The notes under the pieces were generated by a model. That model ran no database searches and had not been told where the DNA came from. It worked only from the letters and a program-made list of their open reading frames with translations. A stretch of DNA of 64,000 bases, taken from Cololabis saira. Taxonomy: Eukaryota > Chordata > Actinopteri > Beloniformes > Belonidae. Shown piece after piece: positions 50,352-61,261 of the stretch. Numbering within the stretch: position 1 is the stretch's first letter; each line of letters starts with the position of its first letter. The DNA lies in assembly GCF_033807715.1 (NCBI RefSeq), contig NC_084591.1, positions 48,381,915-48,445,914 of the forward strand. Reading direction: 5' to 3'. Made by a program: the position numbers and the translations under genes.

Positions 50352-51270
50352 CTGATGATGAGGGGGGAGGAGTATTAACGGTGCGATATCAGAGGAACCA
50401 ACAGAAACAAAAGATGTGAAATAAGGAAAAACAAATCCACAGCAGAAGAGAAAACTGTGGGGTTTCATCTTTCTCAGGTCACTATGATATGTTTTTATTT
50501 TTATTTTCTTTTAAAACGTGAACCGTTTAAAGACAAAAAAAAAGAAAAGCTATTTCTCCGGTGAATGTTTTGCTCAGGGGACAGCAGCAGGAGCATCAGT
50601 TATTATTTTAATTTACTAGTTAGAGATCATGTTAGATTTCATTGTGCATGTTCCTCGATATTCAATACTTGATTATATGTATATTATACAACAATGTGCA
50701 TCTCAATATGTCCCACCTCGGTGTGATGAGTAAACGTAAAATGATTCCTTTTTTTCATTTTCTTGTGCAATCAATATCCACCTTATGTTGCTTTTATTTC
50801 ATTGTTATTTGTTCATGGATGTGATTCTGTGTATTTCAGGGGAGATGTTTGGTTCAGCTACAAAGTAGCATCATGATAATTATTGATGCCATCGTATTTA
50901 AAAGTATGATTTGTATTATGCAGGTATGTATGGGCACAGTGGAATAATTAAAGTGAGAGACAATGTTTAATTATGGAAATTACATAAAATGTCCTGACAT
51001 TCTAGTGTAAAAAGAACTTGTTAGTACAACTTGAGTTTTAATGTATGATCATTGGCTTAAGTCATCTGCTCTGTTGATTATGAGCTTCTTCTGTTTCTCA
51101 AAAGCAAGAACACCAACATATTTGTCGAGATCTGTAGCCGTCGATGCGTTCAGATTCAACAACTTCCTTTTTAGGCCCGAGAACAGACTGAAAAACAAGG
51201 TTTTCATCGTGGACGGCAGACCAGGGGATCTTCACTGCACAATCCAGGCATGCAGGTCAAATAGTGACTG
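50352..51270. other. intron, nothing recognised
   Basis: AT-rich intronic sequence. A short stretch near 50625-50660 (GTTAGATTTCATTGTGCATG, TTCCTCGATAT) recurs near 55403-55435, suggesting a small dispersed repeat. Confidence 0.35.
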
Positions 51271-51984
51271 TGTTTCCATGCATCAATAACCCTTTTAAAA
51301 CCCTAATATTGGCAATAACCCGAATTTGCACGGCCATGTAAACACCAATAACCCCTTTGAATAACCGGAATTTGCTCATATTCAGGTTTTTAAAAACCCC
51401 AATATGAGCCCTGGGTTACTCCTTTTAAAACCTGAATATTGGGTCATGTAAACACCAAACAGAATATCCCCTCAAACGGAACAGGAATTTGTTTTCTGCA
51501 CATGTTCTGTTCACAAGGAATCCTGGTCTTTTGAGTCCAGGAAGTTCTTATAAACACGGAGAAACACAAGACCAGGAGGAGACTAATCACTTCATAAATG
51601 TAATGAAGGATATGAACATTTCTGCATTTGTAGACGGTACAAAGTACCGGGATAGAAGATTTACAAGAAGGTGAGAGTAAAGTTGTGCGAAGCAGCATTT
51701 GTTTTGAATTTGGATACAGGAAGAAGAAGCAGAAATGAGGGGAATTGCGTCATGATGTTCTCCGTGCGTCGCTGGTTTGATCCAGATATCCCAAATTATG
51801 AATTACCATGTAAACGGAATATTCCCAATGGCTCAGTAAAGCTGGGCAGACACTGTGTGATATTTTACATCGTTTGATTCAGCCCCATCTCAAACTGCAC
51901 GACTAGATCGCTGAGTTCAAAAGTTCAGAGCCCACGATTTATGTTCTCACACTGTACGACCCGATGCTCGGATGCTCCGTCTGC

Positions 51985-53050
51985 TCACACTATACGATCA
52001 TAATCCTCACGTCTGCTCACACTATACGATCATAATCCTCACGTCTGCTCACACTATACGATCATAATCCTCACGTCTGCTCACACTATACGATCATAAT
52101 CCTCCGTCTGCTCACACTATACGATCATAATCCTCACGTCTGCTCACACTATACGTTCATAATCCTCACGTCTGCTCACACTATACGATCATAATCCTCA
52201 CGTCTGCTCACACTATACGATCATAATCCTCACGTCTGCTCACACTATACGTTCATAATCCTCCCGTCTGCTCACACTATACGATCATAATCCTCACACT
52301 ATACGATCATAATCCTCCGTCTGCTCACACTATACGATCATAATCCTCACGTCTGCTCTCACTATACGATCATAATCCTCCCGTCTGCTCACACTATACG
52401 ATCATAATCCTCACGTCTGCTCACACTATACGATCATAATCCTCACGTCTGCTCACACTATACGATCATAATCCTCCGTCTGCTCACACTATACGATCAT
52501 AATCCTCACGTCTGCTCTCACTATACGATCATAATCCTCTCACTATACGTTCATAATCCTCCCGTCTGCTCTCACTATACGATCATAATCCTCACACTAT
52601 ACGATCATAATCCTCCCGTCTGCTCACACTATACGATCATAATCCTCTCACTATACGTTCATAATCCTCACGTCTGCTCACACTATACGATCATAATCCT
52701 CCCGTCTGCTCACACTATACGATCATAATCCTCACGTCTGCTCACACTATACGATCATAATCCTCACGTCTGCTCACACTATACGATCATAATCCTCCCG
52801 TCTACTCACACTATACGATCATAATCCTCACACTATACGATCATAATCCTCCCGTCTGCTCACACTATACGATCATAATCCTCATGTCTGCTCTCAATAT
52901 ACGATCATAATCCTCATGTCTGCTCACACTATACGATCATAATCCTCACGTCTGCTTACACTATACGATCATAATCCTCCCGTCTGCTCACACTATACGA
53001 TCATAATCCTCATATCTGCTCTCAATATACGATCATAATCCTCCCGTCTG
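51985..53050. repeat. 32-bp minisatellite (TCACACTATACGATCATAAT)
   Basis: About 30-33 units of CACGTCTGCTCACACTATAC followed by GATCATAATCCT. Variants include CCGTCTGCT, TCTCACTATACG, GTTCATAAT and shortened units lacking GTCTGCT. It is a derived tandem array inside a nested transposable element in the NCOA5-like intron. Confidence 0.92.
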
Positions 53051-53392
53051 ACCTCTGTTAGTGGAACTCGAGGCCGGTTTTGGGGCAGGGGTGGGCTGTG
53101 TCCACCCAAACGTGCGTCCTGCCCACCCGATCAAAGGTTATGGGGATCCTTTATTTTTTTATAATTCTTTTTTTTTTTATATATATAAAAAAAATCCCAA
53201 AATATCTGTACCGTTTCTGATCGGGTGGGCACTGCGCATCATTTTTAGACAACAATGAACACTGTGTGTTCAGAACAGCGCAGAGTGCACACTGTTAAAT
53301 AGCAACATTTATAAGGCGTTATAAATAACAGGGGGGCTGTGCCTGGGCCGGGACTCGTGTTTGCAGAGGCAGATTGTGACTGCTTTGCCCTG

Positions 53393-53470
53393 AAGGCTGA
53401 TTTATGGTTCTGCGTTACACCAACGCAGAGCCTACAGCGCAGGGTACGCGGCGACCCGCACCGTACGTGG
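53393..53470. mobile_element. GC-rich palindromic MITE, left half
   Basis: AAGGCTGATTTATGGTTCTG and CGTTACACCAACGCAGAGCC match one arm of the family at 19827-19959. The second arm is not present. Confidence 0.6.
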
Positions 53471-53717
53471 GAAATGCGGTCTTTTTTTTCTGCTATTAAA
53501 ACATGATTTGTAATGTGAATTTGCAACACTTAAACTACAAATAATAGTTTTTGACGTGACATCAGAGATTGCACATGCTCTCTGTGAAAGGATGAGGCAA
53601 ATCGGGTCGTAGCTGCTTCAACTGTGATTCCTTCACGAGGAACGACCAGGATTTCAAAACACGCTTGATTTTCTTGCGAGCACACGATTTGTGATCGGGA
53701 GCTCGTCGTGAAGTGTT

Positions 53718-54185
53718 AAGGCTGAAATATGGTTCTGCGTCACACCAACGCAGAGCACACGCCGCAGCCGTGACGCCGTGCTGAACCCTTCGGACTTCTC
53801 AGTCTCTCCATTTGGTCGCGGTGCAGTACCCCCCGCGGCCGCTAGTTAGCGATCTTTTTCTGAATGGTTTATCCGACTTTTTCCCGTCATAGTAAATCAA
53901 AGAGATAAGGACAACTATTGTGCAAAAAACCAAAACAAAAAAAATCACATATAAACAAAGAAAAGAGCCCTGGAAGTTCACTACTGCTTCAAACCGGAAA
54001 TGCTTCAAACGAACCAATCACAGCCCTCTCGGTCTGCGTGTGGTCTGCGTCTCCTCGACGCGTAGTTACAATTTTCGGGAGGTGCGCGTCAGTGACGCCG
54101 CAGGTGACGGCGTGTCGTCTGCGTCGATCCAAACCACACGCCGTAGGCACGGCGCCATTTTGACGCAGAAGCATAATTCAGCCTT
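53718..54185. mobile_element. GC-rich palindromic MITE family, long member
   Basis: It begins AAGGCTGAAATATGGTTCTG and ends CAGAAGCATAATTCAGCCTT. The inner arms pair (CACACGCCG.. with ..CGTAGGCACGG), but about 300 bp of other sequence separates them. It might be a parent or recombinant of the short palindromic MITEs. Confidence 0.55.
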
Positions 54186-54885
54186 TAATCTCTCGTCGTG
54201 AGGTGTGAATCTCTCGTCGTGAATCTCTCGTCGTTGCCCCACGTTTACTGCACAAGGCACGATCCAAAAAATAGTCGCACGAATGGAAAATCGTCTCAAA
54301 ACGAGCCGATAATCGCACAGTGTATGCCCGGCTTAACCGGAATATTAGCAATAACCCGAAGTTGCATAAAGTCTGAGCATGCAAAGATGGGGTTTAGTAG
54401 TAGAACAGATGAGCAATATTCCAAAGAACAAAACAAGAAACTCAAGTTGTGACAAATCAAAGTTCTCTCTTTAAAAGAAAAAAAAACATTAACGTATTTA
54501 ATACGAGTTGTTGTGTAAATAAAACATGTAAAAAAAAAAAATCAATGTTGAAGCCCCAGGACAGGGTGCCAGGAGACTTCTTATAATGCTACATTGATTT
54601 AAAAGCGTGTATATTTCATGAGCCTATGTTGATTTTTAAATCATGTTTGCGTTAATGCCACAAAGATGTCTCAACTTCTGGGTGGGTGATTTCAGCTTTG
54701 TGGGTTTCCTGCAAGTTGGTGTTTCAAATGATCTTTTATTGAATAGTTTGACACAAAGTGCATGTGAGATTGTGTGTTGAGCAAAGTACATTAAGTGTAA
54801 ACCGCACAAGCCCTACTGAAGGATGGAGGGCTGTAACTGAGGTTGTCTGGGCTAGTTTGTAGTAACACGAGGGGTACGGACTTAC

Positions 54886-55085
54886 TTTTGAGGGATTCTG
54901 AGAATATGATAACCGTGCAGGAGCACAGAGCTATGTTTTTCTGCTCCACCAGTATACATAACGGTGAACCGACTGCTCGGACATCCTGCAGGGCCCGGGT
55001 CAGGCCCGATTCCACTTGAAGGTAGAGCATTTCCACTGACAGGCCGCGCTCCTGCAAGCACTGGCTTAGCGATTTGGGGTATTCC
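54886..55085 (-). CDS. NCOA5-like exon: anticodon-binding-like domain
   Basis: Minus strand: acceptor TCTCAAAG just above 55085, donor CAAAA|GTAAGT. It encodes EYPKSLSQCLQERGLSVEML, YLQVESGLTRALQDVRAVGS and PLCILVEQKNIALCSCTVII, then FSESLK. In human NCOA5 the corresponding stretch (VRDLGM...LSQALEDVSRGGSPFAIVIT, then SCTVNIMF) forms a class II tRNA-synthetase-like anticodon-binding fold. The pattern of hydrophobic residues and the GSP-x-I-V core agree. This is the exon that identifies the gene best. Confidence 0.8.
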
Positions 55086-55586
55086 CTTTGAGAGGAAAAA
55101 AAACACTTTGTTAACTTCATTTCTCTTTGGCATGTAGAGGAACCTTCACTTACACCTCTGGAAGGGGAAAGATTAAAACGTACCGACTTAAAATGTAATT
55201 TACCAAGAAAAATATGAAGAACCAAATCGTCTTCAACTTTGGCGTGAAATTAAAAGCCCTTTTCAGACATGGATTACAGGACTTTACTAGTTGATTGTTT
55301 TTAGTTTTCTGCAGTGTAGGTCATGATGATTTATAGCAGCCCGACTTGCAGACTACTGTTGTACAGAGATGAAAGGCAGCTGTCGTAAATATTTCAAGTC
55401 ATGTTAGATTTCATTGTGCATGTTCCTCGATATACAAGTTCAGGTGTGTTAACCAGATCATCTTATTAGGGATTGTTCGTTCAGAATGTTGTGGTCAACA
55501 AGGGGGACAAAAATAAAAATAAAAGATTGTTGCACATAATCGGGTGTAGAGATTCTGTTGTTTTTTTTGTGCTCTCCCCTTTTTAA

Positions 55587-56068
55587 CCCTTGTACTGTCT
55601 TTGGGTCAAAATGACCTAATTCTCCTGTTCCTTCTTCCTTCCTTCCTTTCTCCTTTCCTTCTTTTCTCCCTTCCTTCCTTCCTTCCTCCCTTCTTTCTTT
55701 CCTTGTTTTCTCCCTTCATTCCTTCCTTCTGCTCTCCCCTTCCATCTCCCTTCCTTCCTCCCTCCCTCCCTCCTTCCCTCCCTTCCTTCTTTTCACCCTA
55801 CCTTGCTTTCTCCCTTCCTCCCTCCCTTCTTTCCTTCCTTCCTTCTTTTCACCCTTCCTTCCATCCTTCTTTTCTCCCTTCCTTCTTTTCTCCCTCCCTT
55901 GCTTCCTTCCTTCCTCTCTCCCTTCCTTCTTTTCACCCTTCCTTCCATCCTTCTTTTCTCTCTCCCTTCCACCCTCCCTTCCTTCTTTCCTCCCACCCTC
56001 CCTTCTTTCTTTCCTCCCACCCTCCCTTCCTTCTTTCCTCCTTCCTTCACCCGAAGACAGCACAAGGG
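55587..56068. mobile_element. piggyBac-like TTAA MITE with CT-rich interior
   Basis: The ends CCCTTGTACTGTCTTTGGGT and GAAGACAGCACAAGGG are inverted, with TTAA at 55583-55586 and 56069-56072. The interior is a CCTT/CCCT-rich tract. Other family members: 59071-59579 (complete) and 43277 (left end only). Confidence 0.8.
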
Positions 56069-56072
56069 TTAA

Positions 56073-58753
56073 ACAAACAGAGTCGACAATAATATATAAT
56101 TATAATTATAAATAGTTTTCAAAGCCGTGAATCCCCCCAGGGAAGTCCTATAATGTCTGAAAAGGGCTAAACACATTATTATTATGGTCTGCCATTGCTG
56201 TGTAGTTATGTACGATTGTGCATGGGTGAAAGATTTCATTTCTTGCCACAACTGCCAGAATAGTTTGTCCCGATCCCACACCAGCTCACTTCCACCCCCG
56301 TGTTTGTGTGTTAGGAATCAGATCAAAGAGGAAATCTCATTGAGAATGTTCATGAATGTTTGATTAAAGATGAATGTGACTTCTTTAAAAAAAAAAACAC
56401 CAAAAATCTTGAAAATGCCCAATTTAGTTCAGATCAATGTACATTATTTTGACAGCCGTTAGTTGAATACAGACCAACTGGAATGAACACTATGTAAGTT
56501 TAGTTAAACTACTTCTCCGTGTATGTTTTTAAACGACAACTAAATGCTCAATACATTTAGGCAAGTTGTGGTTTCTAAGCAACAGTTTAAGAGATGTGAA
56601 ACATATTGTACTTTGGCTCTCAAAAAGATCAATATAGTATTTTTGGATGTAGTTAATGCTTTACAGTTTAATTCTGGTATAGTCACCACATTTGTTAAAT
56701 GCAACCAAAACCTCACAGTTGTCATGTGTGCAGATGTTTTTGGTGCACGTTCAGCTTTGATGTTGCAATGTGTGGATTTATTATTTTTAAGTGTGTTTTT
56801 TATGACACATTTCCCAGCTGCAGCACATGGCTGGTCTCCAGTAAAAGCAGCTGTAGAAATAATGCTGTTTGTAAAAGGATGTGTTCTTACGGTACCGAAG
56901 CATGTATTTAAGAGTCATTTAAAATTTTGGTGAAAGTGTGTATTTGTTTTTGAGACACCAGAAAACACATCAGTTCTACTTTAAAGTGTTTAAAATTAAC
57001 CACAAAGAAAGAAATATCCTTATGAAATTAACTTAACCCGTCAAACACGAAGGAAAACTCCCAGCATTGTGTGTGTGTTTAAAAAAATATATATTTTAAA
57101 AACTTCACATAAACGTCGACATATGTTCATGTTCAAAACTCAAATAATGCAATTTTTTAAATGAATAAACAAAACAAAAACATTTTGTGAAGTCGATAAC
57201 TTTGCTGTTCATTTCATAAAAGACAGTTTAACTTGAGTGGCATGTATTGCTCTAATAATTGTAAATTAAAACATCCCAGCAGGGATCTCCATTAAGTGAT
57301 CTTTAAAAAAAAAAAGATTACAGATGATTTACCACTTAAAAACTCAAGCAGCAAATCACGTCATCAGTTTTATATTTCATTGTGTAGCAAAACAAAAACA
57401 TCGATATTAATGTATGTTATTGCTTCAGAATGGAGCATTTCTGTGTGTGTGTAGGAGTTTCTTCTACACAGTAAAATGGAAACATTACTGACCTGAAAGG
57501 CTTGTAAAGAAAGAAAACGGTTTAAGTGGTAACAAAACATAGAAGTGGAGGTTGTAGTGGTTGTAGATCCTACTGTTATGGGAAGTCTGAGGACATGTAT
57601 TTTAAAAACAAAGCTTCATTCTTCCAATGTAGAAGGAGGAACAGACAAGGCATGAATCAATCTCGTCAAGAGGTGAAACAACGAGGAAGAAACAAATAAC
57701 AAGGGCAAAAAGAACACGATGAAAATACTAGGATGATTCCTGCTGGAAGCCAATGTACAACAAATGTTTTGAAGCCCCAAAGTGACCTGTAGATGTCAGA
57801 GATGGCTACACAGTAAACTTCAAACATTCATTACACACCACAATGTGTTTTTCCCTTCTTTTTTCTTTCCAGGGGGAGGTTATGCATTTTAATTCAGCTT
57901 AACAAGCAACCACAATTAAGGAGGGACTTCTAGGACAAGTTTTCAAATAATCAATTTCTGTTTTAGGTATTCTTATACCTATTTCCCCACACGTCTTGAT
58001 TTTCCCAAAATCAAGATGCTATTTGGAGTCTCCGTGTCTCTGTCACAGCCCGTCATTCACTGAGTGTCAACACCACAATTTCAAGACTTCCAATTGCAAC
58101 ATAGCAAGTTGTCTAGTCTAAAGAGCAGCGGTTTGTCCAACTTGAAGCTTAAAGTCGTACGTAAACGTGACCTTTGTCGCAAACCAACAAACTTGCACAT
58201 GATACCGTTAGCGCATGTGGATTTAGCTAAACTGCAGTGTGTAGTACCGGGTATGCAAAGTAAGGCGAACCGAGCGGTTGGGTTTTATACGAGAACCGTT
58301 GCATCCCTGTTAGGTACCCAGATGGTTTACTACTTCTGTGAACGTTTCTAGTGCCCAGCTGATCAATATACCTTACATTTTACATCCCATAGTTCAGTAC
58401 AGAATTCTACAAGATGAAGGAGTCATAGTCACGTGGCCAGCTTCCAGTCCACACAAAGATTCCCTGGGTTTGTTTAACGTTACACGAAAAAGTCAGATAC
58501 AATTAAGATACTAATGTTACATTAAGTAAGAACACTTCTCATGCACTGCAATTCTTTTGTTCACCATTGCCCCTGACACGCAAACCTGTCCTGTGGCCTA
58601 AAGTCCCATCTACAACAGTCCCCGTTATCAACTTCCAGCCATTGCTGAACAGCCAGGTATCAGAGCGTTGAACCCTCTAGCCTTCAAACGCAGGCAGAGC
58701 TTTTACACCGGAGCTGCTGGCGTGTTGTTGGGATGTTTCCTGCCAGTACTTAC
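56073..58753. other. NCOA5-like intron, nothing recognised
   Basis: AT-rich intron without a recognised element or gene. Short open frames (for example near 56544-56933 and 58064-58351) lack any known similarity, and none is supported by splice or composition evidence. Confidence 0.45.
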
Positions 58754-58877
58754 AGGCACTCCGTGGTGACGGAGAGGACCACGCAGTCGGCCGGCTTCTT
58801 GTCCTCCTGGACCTGCCGGTAGAAGCGCTGGTACAGGCCTTTGCGTTTATCTGCCGGGGTGCAGAGCTCCGACTTGG
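58754..58877 (-). CDS. NCOA5-like exon: start of the anticodon-binding-like domain
   Basis: Minus strand: acceptor CTCTCCAG just above 58877, donor GCCT|GTAAGT. It encodes KSELCTPADKRKGLYQRFYR, then QVQEDKKPADCVVLSVTTECL. Human NCOA5 has an equivalent YRQYFEEIQRRFDAERPVDC and SVIVV stretch. It enters in phase 1 and leaves two bases (CT) that join the first G of the 54886-55085 exon as Leu. Confidence 0.75.
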
Positions 58878-59070
58878 CTGGAGAGTTTGGAGATGGTAAT
58901 AGATTCAGAGGGAAATGACAGACATACAGTGATCAGAGGACAGGAGAAATATTGGAACGTTGGATTTTTTTTTTTCCCTCCTGAAATTAAATAAAGCAGC
59001 AGTTACATAAAAAAAACTTCAAGATAATAATAATAATAAAAAAAAAAAAAAAAAAAAAAACACTTATTAA

Positions 59071-59579
59071 CCCTTGTACTGTCTTTGGGTCAAAATGACC
59101 TAATTCTCCCGTTCCTTCTTTCATCCTGCTTTCTCCCTCTTTTCTCCCTTCCTTCCTTGTTTTCTCCCATCCTCCCTTCCTTATTTTCTCCCATCCTCCC
59201 TTCCTTATTTTCTCCCTTCCTTCCTTCCTTCCTTCCTTCCTTCCTTCCTTCCTTCCTTCCTTCCTTCCTTCCTTCCTTCCTTCCTTCCTTCCTTCCTTCC
59301 TTCCTTCCTTCCTTCCTTCCTTCCTTCCTTCCTTCCTTCCTTCCTTCCTTCCTTCCTTCCTTCCTTCCTTCCTTCCTTCCTTCCTTCCTTCCTTCCTTCC
59401 TTCCTTCCTTCCTTCCTTCCTTCCTTCCTTCCTTCCTTCCTTCCTTCCTTCCTTCCTTCCTTCCTTCCTTCCTTCCTTCCTTCCTTCCTTCCTTCCTTCC
59501 TTCCTTCCTTCCTTCCTTCCTTCCTTCCTTCCTTCCTTCCTTCCTTCCTTCCTTCCTTCCTTCCTAGACAGCACCAGCA
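59071..59579. mobile_element. TTAA MITE with a 360-bp pure CCTT tract
   Basis: CCCTTGTACTGTCTTTGGGT at 59071 after TTAA (59067-59070). The right end is degraded (AGACAGCACCAGCA) before TTAA (59580-59583). The interior is almost entirely (CCTT)n from about 59207 to 59565, roughly 90 copies without interruption. It lies in the 0.8-kb intron between the 59715 and 58754 exons. Confidence 0.75.
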
Positions 59580-59714
59580 TTAAAAACATTTGACAGAATA
59601 TATAATTAAATAAATGTGTTTTGGAGAACACTGCTTTAGAGGGACAGAATTCTAAATATTTGTGGGAATGTTTTAGTGTCTTCTTGCATATAGTATATAC
59701 ATAAAATGTCTCAC

Positions 59715-59788
59715 CATTTGGCGGGTGCTTATAACCTTCAAATTTGACGGTACTGCTGTAGTTCTGCATTTGTTCCAGTTCTTCATAG
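59715..59788 (-). CDS. NCOA5-like exon (most upstream in window)
   Basis: Minus strand: acceptor TTTCTTTCAG just above 59788, donor AATG|GTGAGA. It encodes YEELEQMQNYSSTVKFEGYK, then HPPN, and leaves phase 1. The entry phase means one base belongs to a Tyr-preceding codon from an exon outside the window. The family's Arg/Asp-rich N-terminus is not seen in 59789-64000 and must lie further upstream. The seven exons encode about 375 residues; human NCOA5 is about 580. Confidence 0.7.
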
Positions 59789-59922
59789 CTGAAAGAAAAG
59801 TGGTATTGCTCACTTATTTCACAAAAGACTGTTTTCCATGCCTTTTCCTCTTTGTATCAAAGTGACTGGTTATGCCGGGGAGAGAGTCTCTTCTCCAGCA
59901 TTTATCCAGATAGTTACTTTAA

Positions 59923-60644
59923 AGGAGCCGTCTGTAAGAAATGTCCAAAACTGCTACTGCAGTCACTTTCAAAATATTGTTGAGCGGCGTGTACCCTCCC
60001 CCTCCTCCCCCCGACCAGAGGTTGCCAGGTAGGCTGCAGAATGCAGCAGGAACGTAGGCTGCCATGGCTGCGATAATTAGAGCCGAGCTGGCAACCCGGA
60101 TGCCGAAACAATACTGACTTGGTGATTGGGAGATAGGTGGAGGGTGGAGCTTCAGAAACAATACTGACTTGGTGATTGGGAGATAGGTGGAGGGTGGAGC
60201 TTTAGAAACAATACTGACTTGGTGATTGGGAGATGGTGGAGGGTGGAGCTTCAGAAACAATACTGACTTGGTGATTGGGAGATAGGTGGAGGGTGGAGCT
60301 TCAGAAACAATACTGACTTGGTGATTGGGAGATAGGTGGAGGGTGGAGCTTCAGAAACAATACTGACTTGGTGATTGGGAGATAGGTGGAGGGTGGAGCT
60401 TCAGAAACAATACTGACTTGGTGATTGGGAGATAGGTGGAGGGTGGAGCTTCAGGCCAAAACAAAAAATGACAACATAAACATCAGTTGAGGGCTGCAAC
60501 TCCTCTTTTTAAACTGGAATATCCTGGCTTGAGTGCTGTTGTCAGTGACATAAGTATTTGAAATGAACATGATTTTTAAATGTCTGTTGACATATCGGGG
60601 TCATTTTATGATTTGTTTTATTATTGCTCTGACATACAGCTCCT
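59923..60644. mobile_element. T2/Kolobok-type TTAA MITE carrying a minisatellite
   Basis: AGGAGCCGTCTGTAAG at 59923 and GACATACAGCTCCT ending 60644 are inverted at their tips (AGGAGC), flanked by TTAA (59919-59922 and 60645-60648). The interior has CGGCGTGTACCCTCCCCCTC, then seven 50-bp tandem units (60104-60453). No transposase. Confidence 0.75.
60104..60453. repeat. 50-bp minisatellite inside a TTAA MITE
   Basis: Seven units of GAAACAATACTGACTTGGTG plus ATTGGGAGATAGGTGGAGGG plus TGGAGCTTCA, nearly identical. One unit is two bases shorter (GAGATGGTGG). Tandem arrays inside T2-type MITEs are known from Xenopus. Confidence 0.92.
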
Positions 60645-60900
60645 TTAAAACCCACTGCAACGTGTGCTCCGTTACCATGGGATTTGTCCCATACTGAAAA
60701 ACAGTAAAACATCATTTGGGGGGAGAAAAAAAAAAGATGCGCTGGCCTTTTTTTGGATCGTCTTTAGCTATATGTTTTCAAGTGTGTTTTACTAGAGCAC
60801 ATTAAAATACACTTACAAATTTACAGTATACACACATCAGTGCGAGTACAGGCCATGCGGCACAACGCGCTGACGCCGCGCACATTGAAGGGGGAAGAAA

Positions 60901-60993
60901 GAGGCGGCTCTGCGTTAAATCGACACAGAGCCTACGCCGTAGGGCACGGCGTAGGCTCTGTGTTGGTGTAACGCGGAACCATAAATCAGCCTT
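60901..60993. mobile_element. GC-rich palindromic MITE, one end truncated
   Basis: CTCTGCGTTAAATCGACAC, CTACGCCGTAGG...GGCGTAGGCTCTGTG and CGGAACCATAAATCAGCCTT match the family at 19827-19959. The outer part of the left arm is missing. Confidence 0.65.
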
Positions 60994-61261
60994 CACCCGG
61001 TACATACTTAGGTTCCTCAAAACATCTGTTCCCGCTGCAGTTTTAACTAAAAGAAAATGTGCTCCAATACAGCAGGTCTCATCATTTTATTTTGAACACT
61101 GCCAAAACTCAGAATCTTAAAGACTTTAACTTAAAACTTAACTAGAACTTAAAATGTGCTTGACACAAATGAAAGTTCAATTGAAACACGTGGGAAAAAC
61201 ACCTAACCTTTTAAGTGATGTGTGTTATCAGGTGTAATGGCATTTTTAGGTTAGAAATAAT
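60994..61261. other. nothing recognised
   Basis: AT-rich stretch between a MITE and the 3' end of the L2-type LINE. Confidence 0.4.

Larger units (their letters stand above)
51270..54385. mobile_element. Harbinger-like element with a second element nested inside
   Basis: The left part (AATAACCCTTTTAAAACCC, ATGTAAACACC repeated) includes a coding relic on the plus strand (EETNHFINVMKDMNISAFVD, GTKYRDRRF) resembling Myb/SANT-type Harbinger accessory proteins. It stops at about 51835, after ATGTAAACGGAATATTCCC. Sequence of the same style (CCGGAATATTAGCAATAACC) resumes at about 54338. The inserted element has ends GGGCAGACACTGTGTGATAT (51845) and ATCGCACAGTGTATGCCC (54330), inverted. Boundaries are approximate and no clean target duplication was defined. 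Confidence 0.5.

Noticed and set aside
58064..58351. 95-aa plus-strand ORF
   Set aside because: No similarity recognised and no splice or promoter evidence. It lies in an intron of the minus-strand gene.
55601..59769. Ser/Phe/Leu/Pro-rich and Lys/Glu/Gly/Arg-rich ORFs
   Set aside because: Translations of CCTT/GGAA-type tracts inside TTAA MITEs.
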